From Rhizobium sp. CG5 (lineage in GTDB: Bacteria > Pseudomonadota > Alphaproteobacteria > Rhizobiales > Rhizobiaceae), in contig NZ_JABAEF010000005.1 in assembly GCF_023701945.1 (NCBI RefSeq), positions 186,001 to 250,000 of the forward strand: a DNA stretch of 64,000 bases, in the 5' to 3' direction. The notes under the pieces are model-generated. The model made no database searches. It had not been told where the DNA came from and saw only the letters and a program-made list of their open reading frames with translations. Of the stretch, positions 29,302 through 38,761 are shown in pieces (position 1 is the first letter of the stretch; every line of letters starts with the position of its first letter). Made by a program: the position numbers and the translations under genes.

Positions 29302-30192
29302 CTACTCCAGATTCTGGACCTGTTCACGAAACTGGTCGATGACGACCTTTAACTCGATGCCGGCGGCGGTCACGGCGACGGCATTGGATTTGGAACAGAT
29401 AGTATTCGATTCGCGGTTGAATTCCTGCGCCATAAAGTCGAGCTTGCGGCCAATCGGGCCGCCGGCAGCCAGCAGGGCGCGGGCGGCCGTGACATGGGCC
29501 TTCAAGCGGTCGAGTTCTTCGCGAAGATCGGCCTTGGTGGCCATCAGGGCGGCTTCGGCATAGAGCCGTTCGCGGTCAAGCGACGGGGCTGCCTCCATCA
29601 GGGCCGCCATCTGGGCCTCAAGCTTGCGGGCGATCTCCTCCACCGTGCGGGACGGATCAGTCTCGACCTGCAGGGTCAGGGCTTCGATCCGGTCGATCTG
29701 TGCCGACAGGACGTCGCCAAGCGCTTGCCCCTCCTGCTCGCGCATGGTCCGCAGGCCAGCTATGGCCGTGGCAAAGCCTTCAACAATGGCGGCATCGCGG
29801 GCCGCGATCGCCTCGGCATCGTCTTCCGCCTCGCGAAAGTCGACAAGGCCGCGGATCGACAAAAGGGCGTCCAGGCGCATCGGAGCGGGATCGACGATCT
29901 CGGCCCCGAGCCGGTTCCTCAGATCGAGCACGGCGGCCAGCGCCTCTTCGTTCAGCACCGCCTCGACGCGGTTCTCGCTGACCGAAACGGTCAGCTGGAT
30001 CTGCAGGTTGCCTCGGGAAAAGCTTGCGGCCGCCAGGCGCCGGAATTCGCCTTCCAGAAGCTCAAGGCCCGGCGGCAGGCGCAGGCGCAGGTCCAGCCCC
30101 TTGCCGTTGACGGAGCGGAACTCCCAGGACCAGCGATGGCGTCCGACGGTGCCCTCGCTGCGGGCAAAGCCGGTCATGGATTGCAGTGCCAT
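29302..30192 (-). CDS. YicC family protein (putative endoribonuclease)
   Basis: A 296-residue protein with the family's start [14 protein letters not shown] and its conserved C-terminus ([36 protein letters not shown]). YicC homologues are described as stress-linked endoribonucleases. It lies between mltG and gmk, the usual alphaproteobacterial order. Confidence 0.92.
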   Translation of the reverse strand: MALQSMTGFARSEGTVGRHRWSWEFRSVNGKGLDLRLRLPPGLELLEGEFRRLAAASFSRGNLQIQLTVSVSENRVEAVLNEEALAAVLDLRNRLGAEIVDPAPMRLDALLSIRGLVDFREAEDDAEAIAARDAAIVEGFATAIAGLRTMREQEGQALGDVLSAQIDRIEALTLQVETDPSRTVEEIARKLEAQMAALMEAAPSLDRERLYAEAALMATKADLREELDRLKAHVTAARALLAAGGPIGRKLDFMAQEFNRESNTICSKSNAVAVTAAGIELKVVIDQFREQVQNLE

Positions 30193-30237
30193 GCCTGGAT
30201 CTCCGAAAGTTTTGTCGTTGCAATATCCTGTGACGGC

Positions 30238-31437
30238 TCAGTCGGCAACCGGTGGTGCTGCGGGTGGCTTGCCATCGGCGGCAGCGTCGCGAGCCGCGGC
30301 CTGCTCGGCCTCCAGCTTGCGCCAGCGCTGGACATTGGCATTGTGCTCGTCGAGCGTGGCGGCGAAGGCATGGCCGCCGGAACCGTCGGCCACGAAGTAG
30401 AGATCCTTGGTGCGCCAGGGATTGGCGACGGCTTCCAGGGCAGCGCGGCCGGGATTGGAAACCGGTCCTGGCGGCAGGCCCTTGATCACATAGGTGTTGT
30501 AGGGCGTCTGCTTCTGCAGGTCGGACTGATAGATCGGCCGATCCGCCGGCTTGCCCTCGCCGCCGAACAGACCGTAGATGATGGTCGGGTCGGACTGCAG
30601 CCGCATGCCCTTGGCCAGCCGGTTGATGAAGACCGAGGCGACATGGGCGCGCTCGTCATCCTTGCCGGTTTCCTTCTCGACGATCGACGCCAGCGTGATG
30701 AATTCGTCGCGGGTCTTGATCGGCAGGTCGGCGTCGCGCTTTTCCCAGATCTGCTCGACCAGCTGTTCCTGGGCAGCGGCCATCTGGTTGATGATTTCGA
30801 CGCGCTTGGTGCCGCGGGAGAATTTGTAAGTATCGGGACGCAGCGTGCCTTCCTTGGGAAGATCGGCCGGCAGATCGCCTTCCAGCACCGGATCGTCGGC
30901 CAGGCGCTTGAACATCTGCGCGACCGTCAGGCCTTCGGGGAAGGAGACCGCATAGAGGATCGACTTGCCCGATTTCAGGAGGTCCATGACGTCCCTCATC
31001 GAGGCGCCGGCCTTGATCTCGTATTCGCCGGCCTTCAGCGTATCGTCTTCATCCAGATAGGTGGCCGTGACATAGCGGAAGACGCGCGCGTCGGAGACCA
31101 CGCCATTGCGCTCCAGGCTGGTGGCGATCTCGGCAAGACCGGCACCGCTGCGCACCACGAAATTGGCATTGTTGGCGAGCGGGCCCGGGTTCTGGTAGGC
31201 CGACATGATGTAGTAGAAACCGGCAACGGCGATGATGCAGACCGCAACCGTCAGGGTCATGATGAAATTCAGGAAGATAACCAGCTGGCTGCGGGCGCGC
31301 CGCGAGCGCTTCGGCGGCTGCGGCACGCGCTCCGGTCTCAGCGCTTCGCTCGGCGACTTGGGAATGATGGGGCCCTTGCCTGCGCTGTCGCCATCGCGGC
31401 CGAATGGGACCCCTTCGTTCTGATGGTTGTCGCTCAC
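30238..31437 (-). CDS. mltG: Endolytic murein transglycosylase MltG
   Basis: A 399-residue protein with a proline-rich cytosolic N-terminus, one membrane helix (about residues 50-72: LVIFLNFIMTLTVAVCIIAV), a LysM-like segment and the YceG catalytic domain with ASIVEKETG carrying the catalytic glutamate. It cleaves nascent glycan strands and ends their elongation. The GTG at 31437 was chosen because AGAGG lies about eight bases upstream; an ATG at 31482 is possible. It follows fabF, as in related genomes. Confidence 0.93.
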   Translation of the reverse strand: MSDNHQNEGVPFGRDGDSAGKGPIIPKSPSEALRPERVPQPPKRSRRARSQLVIFLNFIMTLTVAVCIIAVAGFYYIMSAYQNPGPLANNANFVVRSGAGLAEIATSLERNGVVSDARVFRYVTATYLDEDDTLKAGEYEIKAGASMRDVMDLLKSGKSILYAVSFPEGLTVAQMFKRLADDPVLEGDLPADLPKEGTLRPDTYKFSRGTKRVEIINQMAAAQEQLVEQIWEKRDADLPIKTRDEFITLASIVEKETGKDDERAHVASVFINRLAKGMRLQSDPTIIYGLFGGEGKPADRPIYQSDLQKQTPYNTYVIKGLPPGPVSNPGRAALEAVANPWRTKDLYFVADGSGGHAFAATLDEHNANVQRWRKLEAEQAAARDAAADGKPPAAPPVAD

Positions 31438-31560
31438 GGGCAATCCTCTTCGTTTCGATAATGCCGCTGTTTGGCCAAGCATTGCGGCAAAAGCAGGTTC
31501 AGGAGACCATTCGTCCGGATGGTCGTCCGTTCGCCACGATGGGACTGCGCCAGTCTCGGC

Positions 31561-32823
31561 TCAGTCCTCGAGACGACGAAGCACCAGTGATGCATTCGTC
31601 CCGCCAAATCCGAAGGAATTGGACAGGGCGACGCGAACATCCCGATCGCGCGCCTTATGCGGCACGAGATCGATCGCCGTCTCGACATCGGGATTGTCGA
31701 GGTTGAGCGTCGGCGGCACCTTGCCGTCGCGGATGGCCAGCACCGAGAAAATCGCCTCGATCGCACCGGCGGCACCCAAAAGATGGCCGGTCGCCGACTT
31801 GGTGGACGACATGGAAATCCGCGACGCGGCATCGCCGACCAGCCGCTCGACGGCGCCCAGTTCGATCGTGTCGGCCATGGTCGAGGTGCCATGGGCATTG
31901 ATGTAATCGATATCGGCCGGCGTCAGGCCGGCGCGCTTCAGCGCCATGGTCATGCAGCGGAAGGCGCCATCGCCGTCTTCCGAGGGGGCGGTGATATGGA
32001 AGGCGTCGCCGGAGAGGCCATAGCCGACCACTTCGGCATAGATCTTGGCGCCGCGGGCACGGGCATGTTCGAGCTCTTCCAGGACCACGATGCCGGATCC
32101 CTCGCCCATGACAAAACCGTCACGATCGCGGTCATAGGGCCGCGAGGCGCGCTGCGGCTCGTCGTTGTACTTGGTTGACAGCGCCTTGCAGGCCGCAAAG
32201 CCGGCCAGCGAAATGCGGCTGATCGGCGATTCCGCGCCGCCGGCCACCATCACGTCGGCATCGCCAAGGGCGATCAGGCGACTGGCGTCGCCGATCGCAT
32301 GGGCGCCGGTGGAACAGGCCGTGACGACGGAATGGTTGGGACCGCGCAGCTTGTGGCGGATCGACACCTGGCCGGAGGCCAGGTTGATCAGGCGGCCGGT
32401 AATGAAAAACGGCGAGATGCGGCGGGGGCCCTTGTCGCGCAGCGTATAGCCGGCCTCGACAATGCCCTCGATGCCGCCGATGCCCGAACCGATCAGCACG
32501 CCGGTGGCAATCTGGTCTTCATCGGTGGCCGGATGCCAATTGGCATCGTTGAGCGCCATCTCGGCGGCTGCGACCGCATAGATGATGAAGGGATCGACCT
32601 TGCGCTGTTCCTTCGGTTCCATCCAGTCGTCGACATTGAAGGTGCCATCGGAACCGTCGCCGACGGGAATGCGGCAGGCAATCTTTGCAGGAAGGTCTTC
32701 GACCTCGAATTCGGTGACGCGGCGGGCGCCGCTCTGGCCGGCCAGGAGCCTCGACCACGAAATCTCTGTGCCACAGCCCAGAGGAGATACCATGCCGGTA
32801 CCGGTGATAACGACACGTCTCAT
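31561..32823 (-). CDS. fabF: 3-oxoacyl-[acyl-carrier-protein] synthase II
   Basis: A 420-residue condensing enzyme. The catalytic Cys lies in VTACSTGAHAIG, and the two histidines in INAHGTST and the nearby KSATGHLLGAAG, with NSFGFGGTN near the end. It extends acyl-ACP by two carbons using malonyl-ACP. The ATG at 32823 follows GGTGGA. It is separated from acpP by an intrinsic terminator, so it may also have its own promoter. Confidence 0.95.
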   Translation of the reverse strand: MRRVVITGTGMVSPLGCGTEISWSRLLAGQSGARRVTEFEVEDLPAKIACRIPVGDGSDGTFNVDDWMEPKEQRKVDPFIIYAVAAAEMALNDANWHPATDEDQIATGVLIGSGIGGIEGIVEAGYTLRDKGPRRISPFFITGRLINLASGQVSIRHKLRGPNHSVVTACSTGAHAIGDASRLIALGDADVMVAGGAESPISRISLAGFAACKALSTKYNDEPQRASRPYDRDRDGFVMGEGSGIVVLEELEHARARGAKIYAEVVGYGLSGDAFHITAPSEDGDGAFRCMTMALKRAGLTPADIDYINAHGTSTMADTIELGAVERLVGDAASRISMSSTKSATGHLLGAAGAIEAIFSVLAIRDGKVPPTLNLDNPDVETAIDLVPHKARDRDVRVALSNSFGFGGTNASLVLRRLED

Positions 32824-32866
32824 CGCCCGTAATCCACCCCACTCATTCAGCAACAGCTGAGTATAC

Positions 32867-32893
32867 AAAAAAAGGACCGCCAAAGCGGGCCTT
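32867..32893 (-). terminator. Intrinsic terminator after acpP
   Basis: Read on the minus strand, AAGGCCCGC and GCGGTCCTT pair (one mismatch) around a TTTG loop and are followed by a run of seven T. A second, GC-rich hairpin (9-bp arms, 32897-32919) lies just before it. It should let acpP be expressed well above fabF. Confidence 0.8.
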
Positions 32894-32936
32894 GACGGAG
32901 CGGGCCCTGAGCCCGCTCCACGATATGCTCAAGAGA

Positions 32937-33173
32937 TCAGGGCTGAGCCTTCTCGATGAACTTTACGGCATCGCCAACCGTCAGAATGGAATCGGCAGCA
33001 TCGTCCGGAATTTCAACGCCGAATTCTTCTTCGAAGGCCATGACCAATTCGACCGTGTCGAGCGAGTCCGCACCCAGATCGTCGATAAAGCTGGCGCCTT
33101 CGACGACTTTTTCAGCGTCTACGCCGAGATGGTCAATAACAATTTTCTTTACGCGTTCTGCGATATCGCTCAT
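32937..33173 (-). CDS. acpP: Acyl carrier protein
   Basis: A 78-residue acidic protein. Ser37 in GADSLDTVE is the site for the 4'-phosphopantetheine arm that carries growing acyl chains. It lies in the fabD-fabG-acpP-fabF cluster. A terminator directly downstream and a 275-bp upstream gap suggest separate, high expression. Confidence 0.97.
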   Translation of the reverse strand: MSDIAERVKKIVIDHLGVDAEKVVEGASFIDDLGADSLDTVELVMAFEEEFGVEIPDDAADSILTVGDAVKFIEKAQP

Positions 33174-33448
33174 GTCGGTTTCCTCGACCTTTTCAATATA
33201 AGGGTGCCTCGATGGCGCCCTACCCTGTCTTCAGCCGGCGATCCGCATGTCATCGGTTTCGCCGGCAATCCCGTTCAACCCGGTCTACATAGGTACGTCA
33301 TGTGCACAAGCACAACCGTTGCCTGTCGTTTTCGGGACGACTGTTCACAGTCAAGGCCCGATTAACATGGTTTAGGCCCGCCGGAAAGCCTGAAAATCGC
33401 CACCCTCCCTTCGCTCCGCAACGAATTGCGGGGGTAGATGGCGGTCAA

Positions 33449-34186
33449 TCAGATCATCGCCATGCCGCCGTTGACGTGCAATGTCTGACCGGTCATGTAG
33501 CCCGCCTCGGAGGAGGCGAGATAAAGAACAGCCGACGCCACTTCAGCGCCAGTGCCCATGCGCTTCATCGGGATGGCAGCCATGATGCCCTCCTTCTGCT
33601 TGTCATTCAGCTTGCCAGTCATCGCACTTTCGATGAAACCCGGCGCCACGCAATTGACGGTGACATTACGCGTGGCGATTTCCTGGGCCAGCGATTTCGA
33701 GAAGCCGATCATGCCGGCCTTGGAGGCGCAATAGTTGGCCTGGCCCGGATTGCCGGTGACGCCGACGATCGAGGTGATGTTGATGATGCGGCCATAGCGG
33801 CGGCGCATCATCGGATGGGTCAGCTCGCGGGTCAGCCTAAAGGTCGCCGTCAGGTTGACCTCGATGACCGCGTCCCAGTCGGCATCGCTCATGCGCACGA
33901 ACAGGCCGTCCTTGGTAATGCCGGCATTGTTGACGAGGATATCGACGCCCTGAAGATCGGCTTCGGCCTTTTCGCCAAGCGCCTTGACCTCGTCGCGATC
34001 GGCCAGATTGGCCGGGAAGATCTGCGTGCGGTCGCCGAGTTCGGCGGCCAGCGCCTCCAGCTTTTCGACCCGCGTTCCATGCAGGCCGACGGTGGCACCG
34101 CGGGCATGCAGCATGCGGGCGATCTCTTCGCCGATGCCGCCGGTTGCCCCGGTGACGAGCGCCTTGCGGCCGGTTAAATCGAACAT
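33449..34186 (-). CDS. fabG: 3-oxoacyl-[acyl-carrier-protein] reductase
   Basis: A 245-residue SDR enzyme that reduces 3-oxoacyl-ACP with NADPH. It has TGATGGIG for the cofactor, NNAG, the catalytic Ser-Tyr-Lys in ITSIVGVTGNPGQANYCASK, and a C-terminal VNGGMAMI. The ATG at 34186 gives MFDLTGRKALVTG. It lies 37 bp downstream of fabD. Confidence 0.96.
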   Translation of the reverse strand: MFDLTGRKALVTGATGGIGEEIARMLHARGATVGLHGTRVEKLEALAAELGDRTQIFPANLADRDEVKALGEKAEADLQGVDILVNNAGITKDGLFVRMSDADWDAVIEVNLTATFRLTRELTHPMMRRRYGRIINITSIVGVTGNPGQANYCASKAGMIGFSKSLAQEIATRNVTVNCVAPGFIESAMTGKLNDKQKEGIMAAIPMKRMGTGAEVASAVLYLASSEAGYMTGQTLHVNGGMAMI

Positions 34187-34223
34187 GAACTCATTCCCTG
34201 TTTTCAAATCGTAAAGGTTTGGA

Positions 34224-35168
34224 TCAGCCCAGCAGGGCGGCAAGCGCTGTATCGATATCGGCCGGCGAATTGACGGCAACGCCGGTGATCGTCTTGTCGA
34301 TGCGCCGGGCGAGCCCGGTCAGCACCTTGCCGGCGCCCACTTCATATACCGTCGAAACGCCGTTTGCGGCAAACCATTCCACCGTTTCGCGCCAGCGCAC
34401 CTGGCCGGTGACCTGCTCGACCAGCAGGCCGGCGATCTCTTCGGCGTCGCTGACGGGGGCGGCGCGGACATTGGCAATCAGCGGCACGACCGGATTGCTT
34501 TTGGCGACATCGGCGAGCGCATCGCGCATCGCATCGGCGGCCGGCGCCATCAGGGCCGAATGGAAGGGTGCTGAGACCGGCAGCATGATGGCACGCTTGG
34601 CGCCGCGCTCGGTGGCCAGTGCGGCTGCCTTTTCGACGGCCTCCTTGCCACCGGAGATGACGATCTGGCCGCCGCCATTGTCATTGGCGATCTGGCAGGG
34701 ACCGATCGCTGCGGCCTCAGAACAGACGGACTGAACATCGGCCTGTTCCAACCCGATGATGGCGGCCATGGCGCCGGCGCCGACCGGCACGGCTGCCTGC
34801 ATGGCATTGCCGCGAATGCGCAGAAGACGGGCGGTATCGCTGAGCGAAAACATGCCGGCTGCACAGAGCGCCGAATATTCGCCAAGCGAATGGCCGGCGA
34901 CATAGGAGACCTTGGCGGAAAGATCGAGGCCGCGAGCCTGCAGGACGCGAATGGCGGCGATCGACACGGCCATCAAAGCCGGCTGGGCATTGGCGGTCAG
35001 CGTCAGGGTCTCTTCCGGACCGTTCCACATGATGTCGGAGAGTTTCTGGCCAAGCGCCTCGTCGACCTCGTCGAACACCGCACGGGCCTCCGGATAGGCA
35101 TCGGCGAGGTCCTTGCCCATGCCGACGGCCTGGCTGCCCTGGCCCGGAAATGTAAACGCCACACTCAT
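34224..35168 (-). CDS. fabD: Malonyl CoA-acyl carrier protein transacylase
   Basis: A 314-residue enzyme that loads malonyl groups from CoA onto ACP. It has the oxyanion-hole FPGQGSQ near the N-terminus, the nucleophile elbow GHSLGEYSAL and the conserved His in SAPFHSALM. It is the first gene of the fatty acid cluster; the promoter should lie in the 201 bp shared with the divergent aldo/keto reductase gene. Confidence 0.96.
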   Translation of the reverse strand: MSVAFTFPGQGSQAVGMGKDLADAYPEARAVFDEVDEALGQKLSDIMWNGPEETLTLTANAQPALMAVSIAAIRVLQARGLDLSAKVSYVAGHSLGEYSALCAAGMFSLSDTARLLRIRGNAMQAAVPVGAGAMAAIIGLEQADVQSVCSEAAAIGPCQIANDNGGGQIVISGGKEAVEKAAALATERGAKRAIMLPVSAPFHSALMAPAADAMRDALADVAKSNPVVPLIANVRAAPVSDAEEIAGLLVEQVTGQVRWRETVEWFAANGVSTVYEVGAGKVLTGLARRIDKTITGVAVNSPADIDTALAALLG

Positions 35169-35369
35169 GAAGGTATCCTTCCTAACGCTTTTTCCTGTTC
35201 CAATTCACATTCTTGTCCTGGGAGTCAAGTCTGGCGCCGATATGGCCACCGCCGCTCCACGGCAAATGTTCCTGGCCGCTCCATCTTGCAGTGCGTCAAA
35301 ATCGCTTTACATTGGCGTCTTCCCATTCAGCTCGATCGAGCATTTCAGAAGCACCGGGGTCACCACGAC

Positions 35370-36413
35370 ATGAAATACAATACATTGGGCCGCACCGACA
35401 TTTCCGTGTCGGAAATCTGCCTTGGCACCATGACATGGGGCTCGCAGAACAACGAGGCCGAGGCTTTCGAGCAGATGGACTATGCGCTGGACAACGGCGT
35501 CAACTTCTTCGACACCGCCGAACTCTATCCGACCACGCCTGTGTCGCCGGAGACCTATGCCGATACCGAGCGCTTGATCGGCAACTGGTTTGCCAAGACC
35601 GGCAAGCGCGACCAGGTGGTGCTGGCCACAAAGGTGGCCGGTGCCGGCCGGCCCTATATTCGCGGCGGCGCGCCGATTACGGCGGACACCATCCGCGAGG
35701 CGGTCGACGCCAGCCTGCTGCGGCTGAAGACCGATTATATCGATCTCTACCAGATCCACTGGCCGAACCGCGGCCATTATCATTTCCGCGGCGTGTGGAC
35801 CTACGACCCCTCAAGCCAAGACCGCGCCCAGGCGCTGGCCGACATCACCGAAAAGCTGGAGGCGCTTGGCGATTGCGTCAAGGCCGGCAAGATCCGCGCC
35901 ATCGGGCTCTCCAACGAGACCACCTGGGGCACGCAGAAATATCTGTCGATCGCCGAGGCAAAGGGCCTGCCGCGCGTCGCCACCGTGCAGAACGAATATA
36001 ACCTGCTCTACCGCGCCTACGATCTCGACATGGCAGAGCTGTCCCATCACGAGAATGTCGGGCTTTTGGCCTATTCGCCGCTGGCCGGCGGCATCCTGAG
36101 CGGCAAATATCTGGGCGGCGCCCGGCCTGCGGGTTCGCGCGGCTCGATCAACAGCGATATCGGCGGACGGCTGCAGCCGCTGCAGGAGCCGGCCACCAAG
36201 GCGTATCTCGACATGGCCGCCAAACATGGGCTCGATCCTTCGGCGCTGGCCCTCGCCTTCTGCCTGACGCGGCCGTTCATGGCCTCGGTGATCATCGGCG
36301 CCACCAGCATGGCGCAGCTGAAAACCGACATCGCGGCGGCCGACATCACGCTGACGCCCGATATGCTGGACGAGATCGCCAAGATCCATCGCACCTACCC
36401 GATGCCGATCTGA
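35370..36413 (+). CDS. Aldo/keto reductase (Tas-like)
   Basis: A 347-residue TIM-barrel NADPH oxidoreductase beginning MKYNTLGRTDISVSEICLG, with the catalytic residues in FFDTAELYP (Asp, Tyr), a Lys in ATKV and His in YQIHWPNR. The length and sequence flow match the Tas subgroup. Substrate is unknown. It is monocistronic, divergent from fabD and followed by a strong terminator. Confidence 0.9.
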   Translation: MKYNTLGRTDISVSEICLGTMTWGSQNNEAEAFEQMDYALDNGVNFFDTAELYPTTPVSPETYADTERLIGNWFAKTGKRDQVVLATKVAGAGRPYIRGGAPITADTIREAVDASLLRLKTDYIDLYQIHWPNRGHYHFRGVWTYDPSSQDRAQALADITEKLEALGDCVKAGKIRAIGLSNETTWGTQKYLSIAEAKGLPRVATVQNEYNLLYRAYDLDMAELSHHENVGLLAYSPLAGGILSGKYLGGARPAGSRGSINSDIGGRLQPLQEPATKAYLDMAAKHGLDPSALALAFCLTRPFMASVIIGATSMAQLKTDIAAADITLTPDMLDEIAKIHRTYPMPI

Positions 36414-36426
36414 TTCCGAGACACGC

Positions 36427-36457
36427 ATCGCCCGGAGCGTCTGCCCCGGGCGATTTT
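36427..36457 (+). terminator. Intrinsic terminator after the aldo/keto reductase
   Basis: ATCGCCCGG and CCGGGCGAT form a perfect 9-bp stem with a 10-nt loop, followed by TTTT, 14 bp after the stop codon. Confidence 0.82.
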
Positions 36458-36623
36458 GAAGAGCCCCGTTTACTGTTTGCTTACCGAAGATCGGGTTAGC
36501 GCTCGCGCTGACCCGCGGCCCGTGTTTAAGCATGAGGTAATCAATCTCCGGTATGATGGCGGAGACTAGAGCCAGGGGCGGCGATCAGTGCCCTGCCCCG
36601 GCACATGGAAAGCTCAGCGTCTC

Positions 36624-37550
36624 ATGGCCGCCATCAACGCCTTCTATCGCAGCAGCAATGCCGTATCCTATGCGACGCAACTGTTTTCCGGAAACACGGC
36701 CGCGGCACAGACCGGCAATTCGGGCAGCGTGAACGGCTTCCGCCCGCTCTCCGGCACTTCCGACGATCGCTCCTGGAACAATGGCGCAGCCGAGCGGGCC
36801 CTGTCGCGCATCATCGAAATCCTGGCGCTGGGCGACAGTGGCGACGCCAATGCGGCCAGCGTCGAGGAAAATCTCGGCTATATCACCGGCGCCACCGGCA
36901 CCGAGGGCGACGACACGCTGACGCTGACCGGCCGCGCCGTCTACAATGTCTCGACGGCGGCCGGCGACGATACGCTGACCATGAAGACGGCGGCGGTGGC
37001 CGGCATCGACAGCGGCGACGGCAATGATACGCTCAACATCGCCTCGGGTTTTGTGTCCGATATCACAGCGGGTGCCGGCGACGACACGGTGCAGATATCA
37101 GGCAAACTTGCCATGAACATTTCCGGCGGCGACGGAAAGGACACGATCAAGATTTCCGCAGAGGCGATTCTCGGCGTCGATGGCGGCGAAGGCGACGACA
37201 CGCTCTATCTTGAGGGCTCACGGATCTTTGCCGCCGGCGGCACCGGTAATGACACCGTGACATTGAACCAGACCGGCGAGGGCGAGGGCGAGGCCGAATA
37301 TGCCTTTGCCCGCGGCGATGGCCAGGACACCGTCAACACCAATGGCCCCCTGTCGATCCGCTTTGCCGGCGCAGAGGGTTACGGCCCCGACGACATGACG
37401 ATCGCCGTCTCCGGCAACAGCCTGTCGATCCTGATCAACGGCTCGGACGACAAGATCACCGTCAATTTCGACGAGGGCGCGTTGGACGGCGACATGCCGG
37501 CCTATGAATTCACCTTGGATCAGGGCGCCTACGTGCTGTCGATGCGCTAA
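36624..37550 (+). CDS. Small RTX-repeat calcium-binding protein
   Basis: A 308-residue acidic protein. Residues about 90-230 hold at least eight degenerate glycine-aspartate nonapeptide-like units (GTEGDDTLT, GDGNDTLN, GAGDDTVQ, GGDGKDTIK, GGEGDDTLY, GGTGNDTVT), which normally form a calcium-filled beta roll. No signal peptide is seen, as for type I secretion substrates, whose signal is at the C-terminus. Many rhizobia have similar proteins with few repeats. The ATG at 36624 is preferred; a GTG at 36588 is also open. No secretion genes are adjacent. Confidence 0.75.
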   Translation: MAAINAFYRSSNAVSYATQLFSGNTAAAQTGNSGSVNGFRPLSGTSDDRSWNNGAAERALSRIIEILALGDSGDANAASVEENLGYITGATGTEGDDTLTLTGRAVYNVSTAAGDDTLTMKTAAVAGIDSGDGNDTLNIASGFVSDITAGAGDDTVQISGKLAMNISGGDGKDTIKISAEAILGVDGGEGDDTLYLEGSRIFAAGGTGNDTVTLNQTGEGEGEAEYAFARGDGQDTVNTNGPLSIRFAGAEGYGPDDMTIAVSGNSLSILINGSDDKITVNFDEGALDGDMPAYEFTLDQGAYVLSMR

Positions 37551-37860
37551 AAGGACCGGGATCGGGCATCAAACAGCCGATTGCCTGAGGGATTACCCCC
37601 CTGCCCCTTGCCATCCCGTGAAAAATCCGTATAAGCGCGGCTGTTCACAACACCCGGTCAATTGGCTGGTGGCTGAACGGAGGGCCGGCTTTCGATAAGA
37701 GAGCCGCAGGAACCGCAGGGTTTTCCGGCCTCCCGTGTCTCCGCTCTCGACCGTCTCGATCATACGCTTTTCTTGCCGTGGGTTTTCCCATTCAGGAGCA
37801 GTCGTTGAGGCTTAGCGCCACGTCCGGGTGATGACAACCGCAAGAAAGGCAAAGCTTACA
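37551..37860. other. Long leader region of the rpsF operon
   Basis: A 310-bp stretch without a gene. It holds a candidate promoter at 37608-37635 and about 220 bp of untranslated leader before rpsF, with potential hairpins. Such a length would suit feedback control by S6:S18, which is known for this operon in other bacteria, but I cannot show the binding motif by eye. Confidence 0.45.
37608..37635 (+). promoter_or_regulatory. Candidate sigma-70 promoter of rpsF-rpsR
   Basis: TTGCCA (37608-37613) and TATAAG (37630-37635) are separated by 16 bp, close to the housekeeping consensus. It is the best match in the rpsF leader and would give a long 5' untranslated region. Confidence 0.5.
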
Positions 37861-38331
37861 ATGGCTCTTTACGAACATGTATTCCTTGCCCGGCAGGATA
37901 TGTCCGCACAGCAGGTTGATGCCCTCGTCGAACAGTACAAGGGTGTTATCGAAGCGAATGGCGGCAAGGTCGGGCGCGTAGAAAACTGGGGCTTGAAGTC
38001 CCTGACCTATCGCATCAAGAAGAACCGCAAGGCACATTACGCCCTGATGGACATCGAAGCTCCGGGTGCAGCGATCCACGAAATGGAACGCCAGATGCGC
38101 ATCAACGAAGATATTCTTCGTTACATGACCATCGCCGTGGAAGCCCACGAAGAAGGCCCGTCTGCCATGATGCAGAAGCGCGACCGCGACGACCGTCCGC
38201 GCCGCGATGGCGACGACCGTGGCCCGCGCCGCGAAGGTGGCTTCGGCGACCGTGGTCCGCGTCCGGACCGTGCACCCCGCGAAGGTGGCTTTGAAGACCG
38301 TCCGCGCCGTCCGCGCGAAGACCGCGTGTAA
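37861..38331 (+). CDS. rpsF: 30S ribosomal protein S6
   Basis: A 156-residue bS6 protein: core residues 1-100 ([13 protein letters not shown]...[20 protein letters not shown]), followed by a tail of about 55 residues rich in Arg, Asp and Gly (repeats of [19 protein letters not shown] type), a length common in alphaproteobacteria. S6 binds 16S rRNA with S18. rpsR follows 12 bp later. The ATG at 37861 gives the canonical start. Confidence 0.97.
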   Translation: MALYEHVFLARQDMSAQQVDALVEQYKGVIEANGGKVGRVENWGLKSLTYRIKKNRKAHYALMDIEAPGAAIHEMERQMRINEDILRYMTIAVEAHEEGPSAMMQKRDRDDRPRRDGDDRGPRREGGFGDRGPRPDRAPREGGFEDRPRRPREDRV

Positions 38332-38343
38332 GGAGATTTGACC

Positions 38344-38592
38344 ATGGCTGATGCATCTTCCTCCCAGGCACGTCGTCCGTTCCACCGTCGTCGCAAGACC
38401 TGCCCCTTCTCCGGCGCCAACGCTCCGAAGATCGACTACAAGGACGTTCGTCTTCTGCAGCGCTACATTTCCGAGCGCGGCAAGATCGTTCCGTCCCGCA
38501 TCACGGCTGTAAGCCAGAAGAAGCAGCGCGAACTGGCCCAGGCCATCAAGCGCGCCCGCTTCCTCGGCCTGCTGCCCTACGTGCTGGCCTAA
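38344..38592 (+). CDS. rpsR: 30S ribosomal protein S18
   Basis: An 82-residue bS18 protein with [38 protein letters not shown] and [10 protein letters not shown]. It partners S6 in the platform of the 30S subunit. A stem-loop follows the gene at 38607-38639. Confidence 0.97.
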   Translation: MADASSSQARRPFHRRRKTCPFSGANAPKIDYKDVRLLQRYISERGKIVPSRITAVSQKKQRELAQAIKRARFLGLLPYVLA

Positions 38593-38606
38593 ACTTTTGA
38601 CGCTCC

Positions 38607-38639
38607 CTGTCCCGCAGGCTTTTTGAGCCGGCGGGACAG
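38607..38639 (+). terminator. Stem-loop after rpsR (terminator or attenuator)
   Basis: CTGTCCCGC and GCGGGACAG form a 9-bp stem; inside it GGCT and AGCC pair as well. Only a weak T-rich stretch follows, so it may reduce rather than stop readthrough into the DUF2232 gene and rplI. Confidence 0.55.
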
Positions 38640-38761
38640 ATCTTCCTTCCGCGTTGGGCGTGGATCGGAGTTTTTGGAAAATCCCATGTTGGGGAGCGGT
38701 TCCACCAAGGGCAGATGCCCGGAACATCCTCTAACTGCTTGATTGGCAGGACAGCGACACC

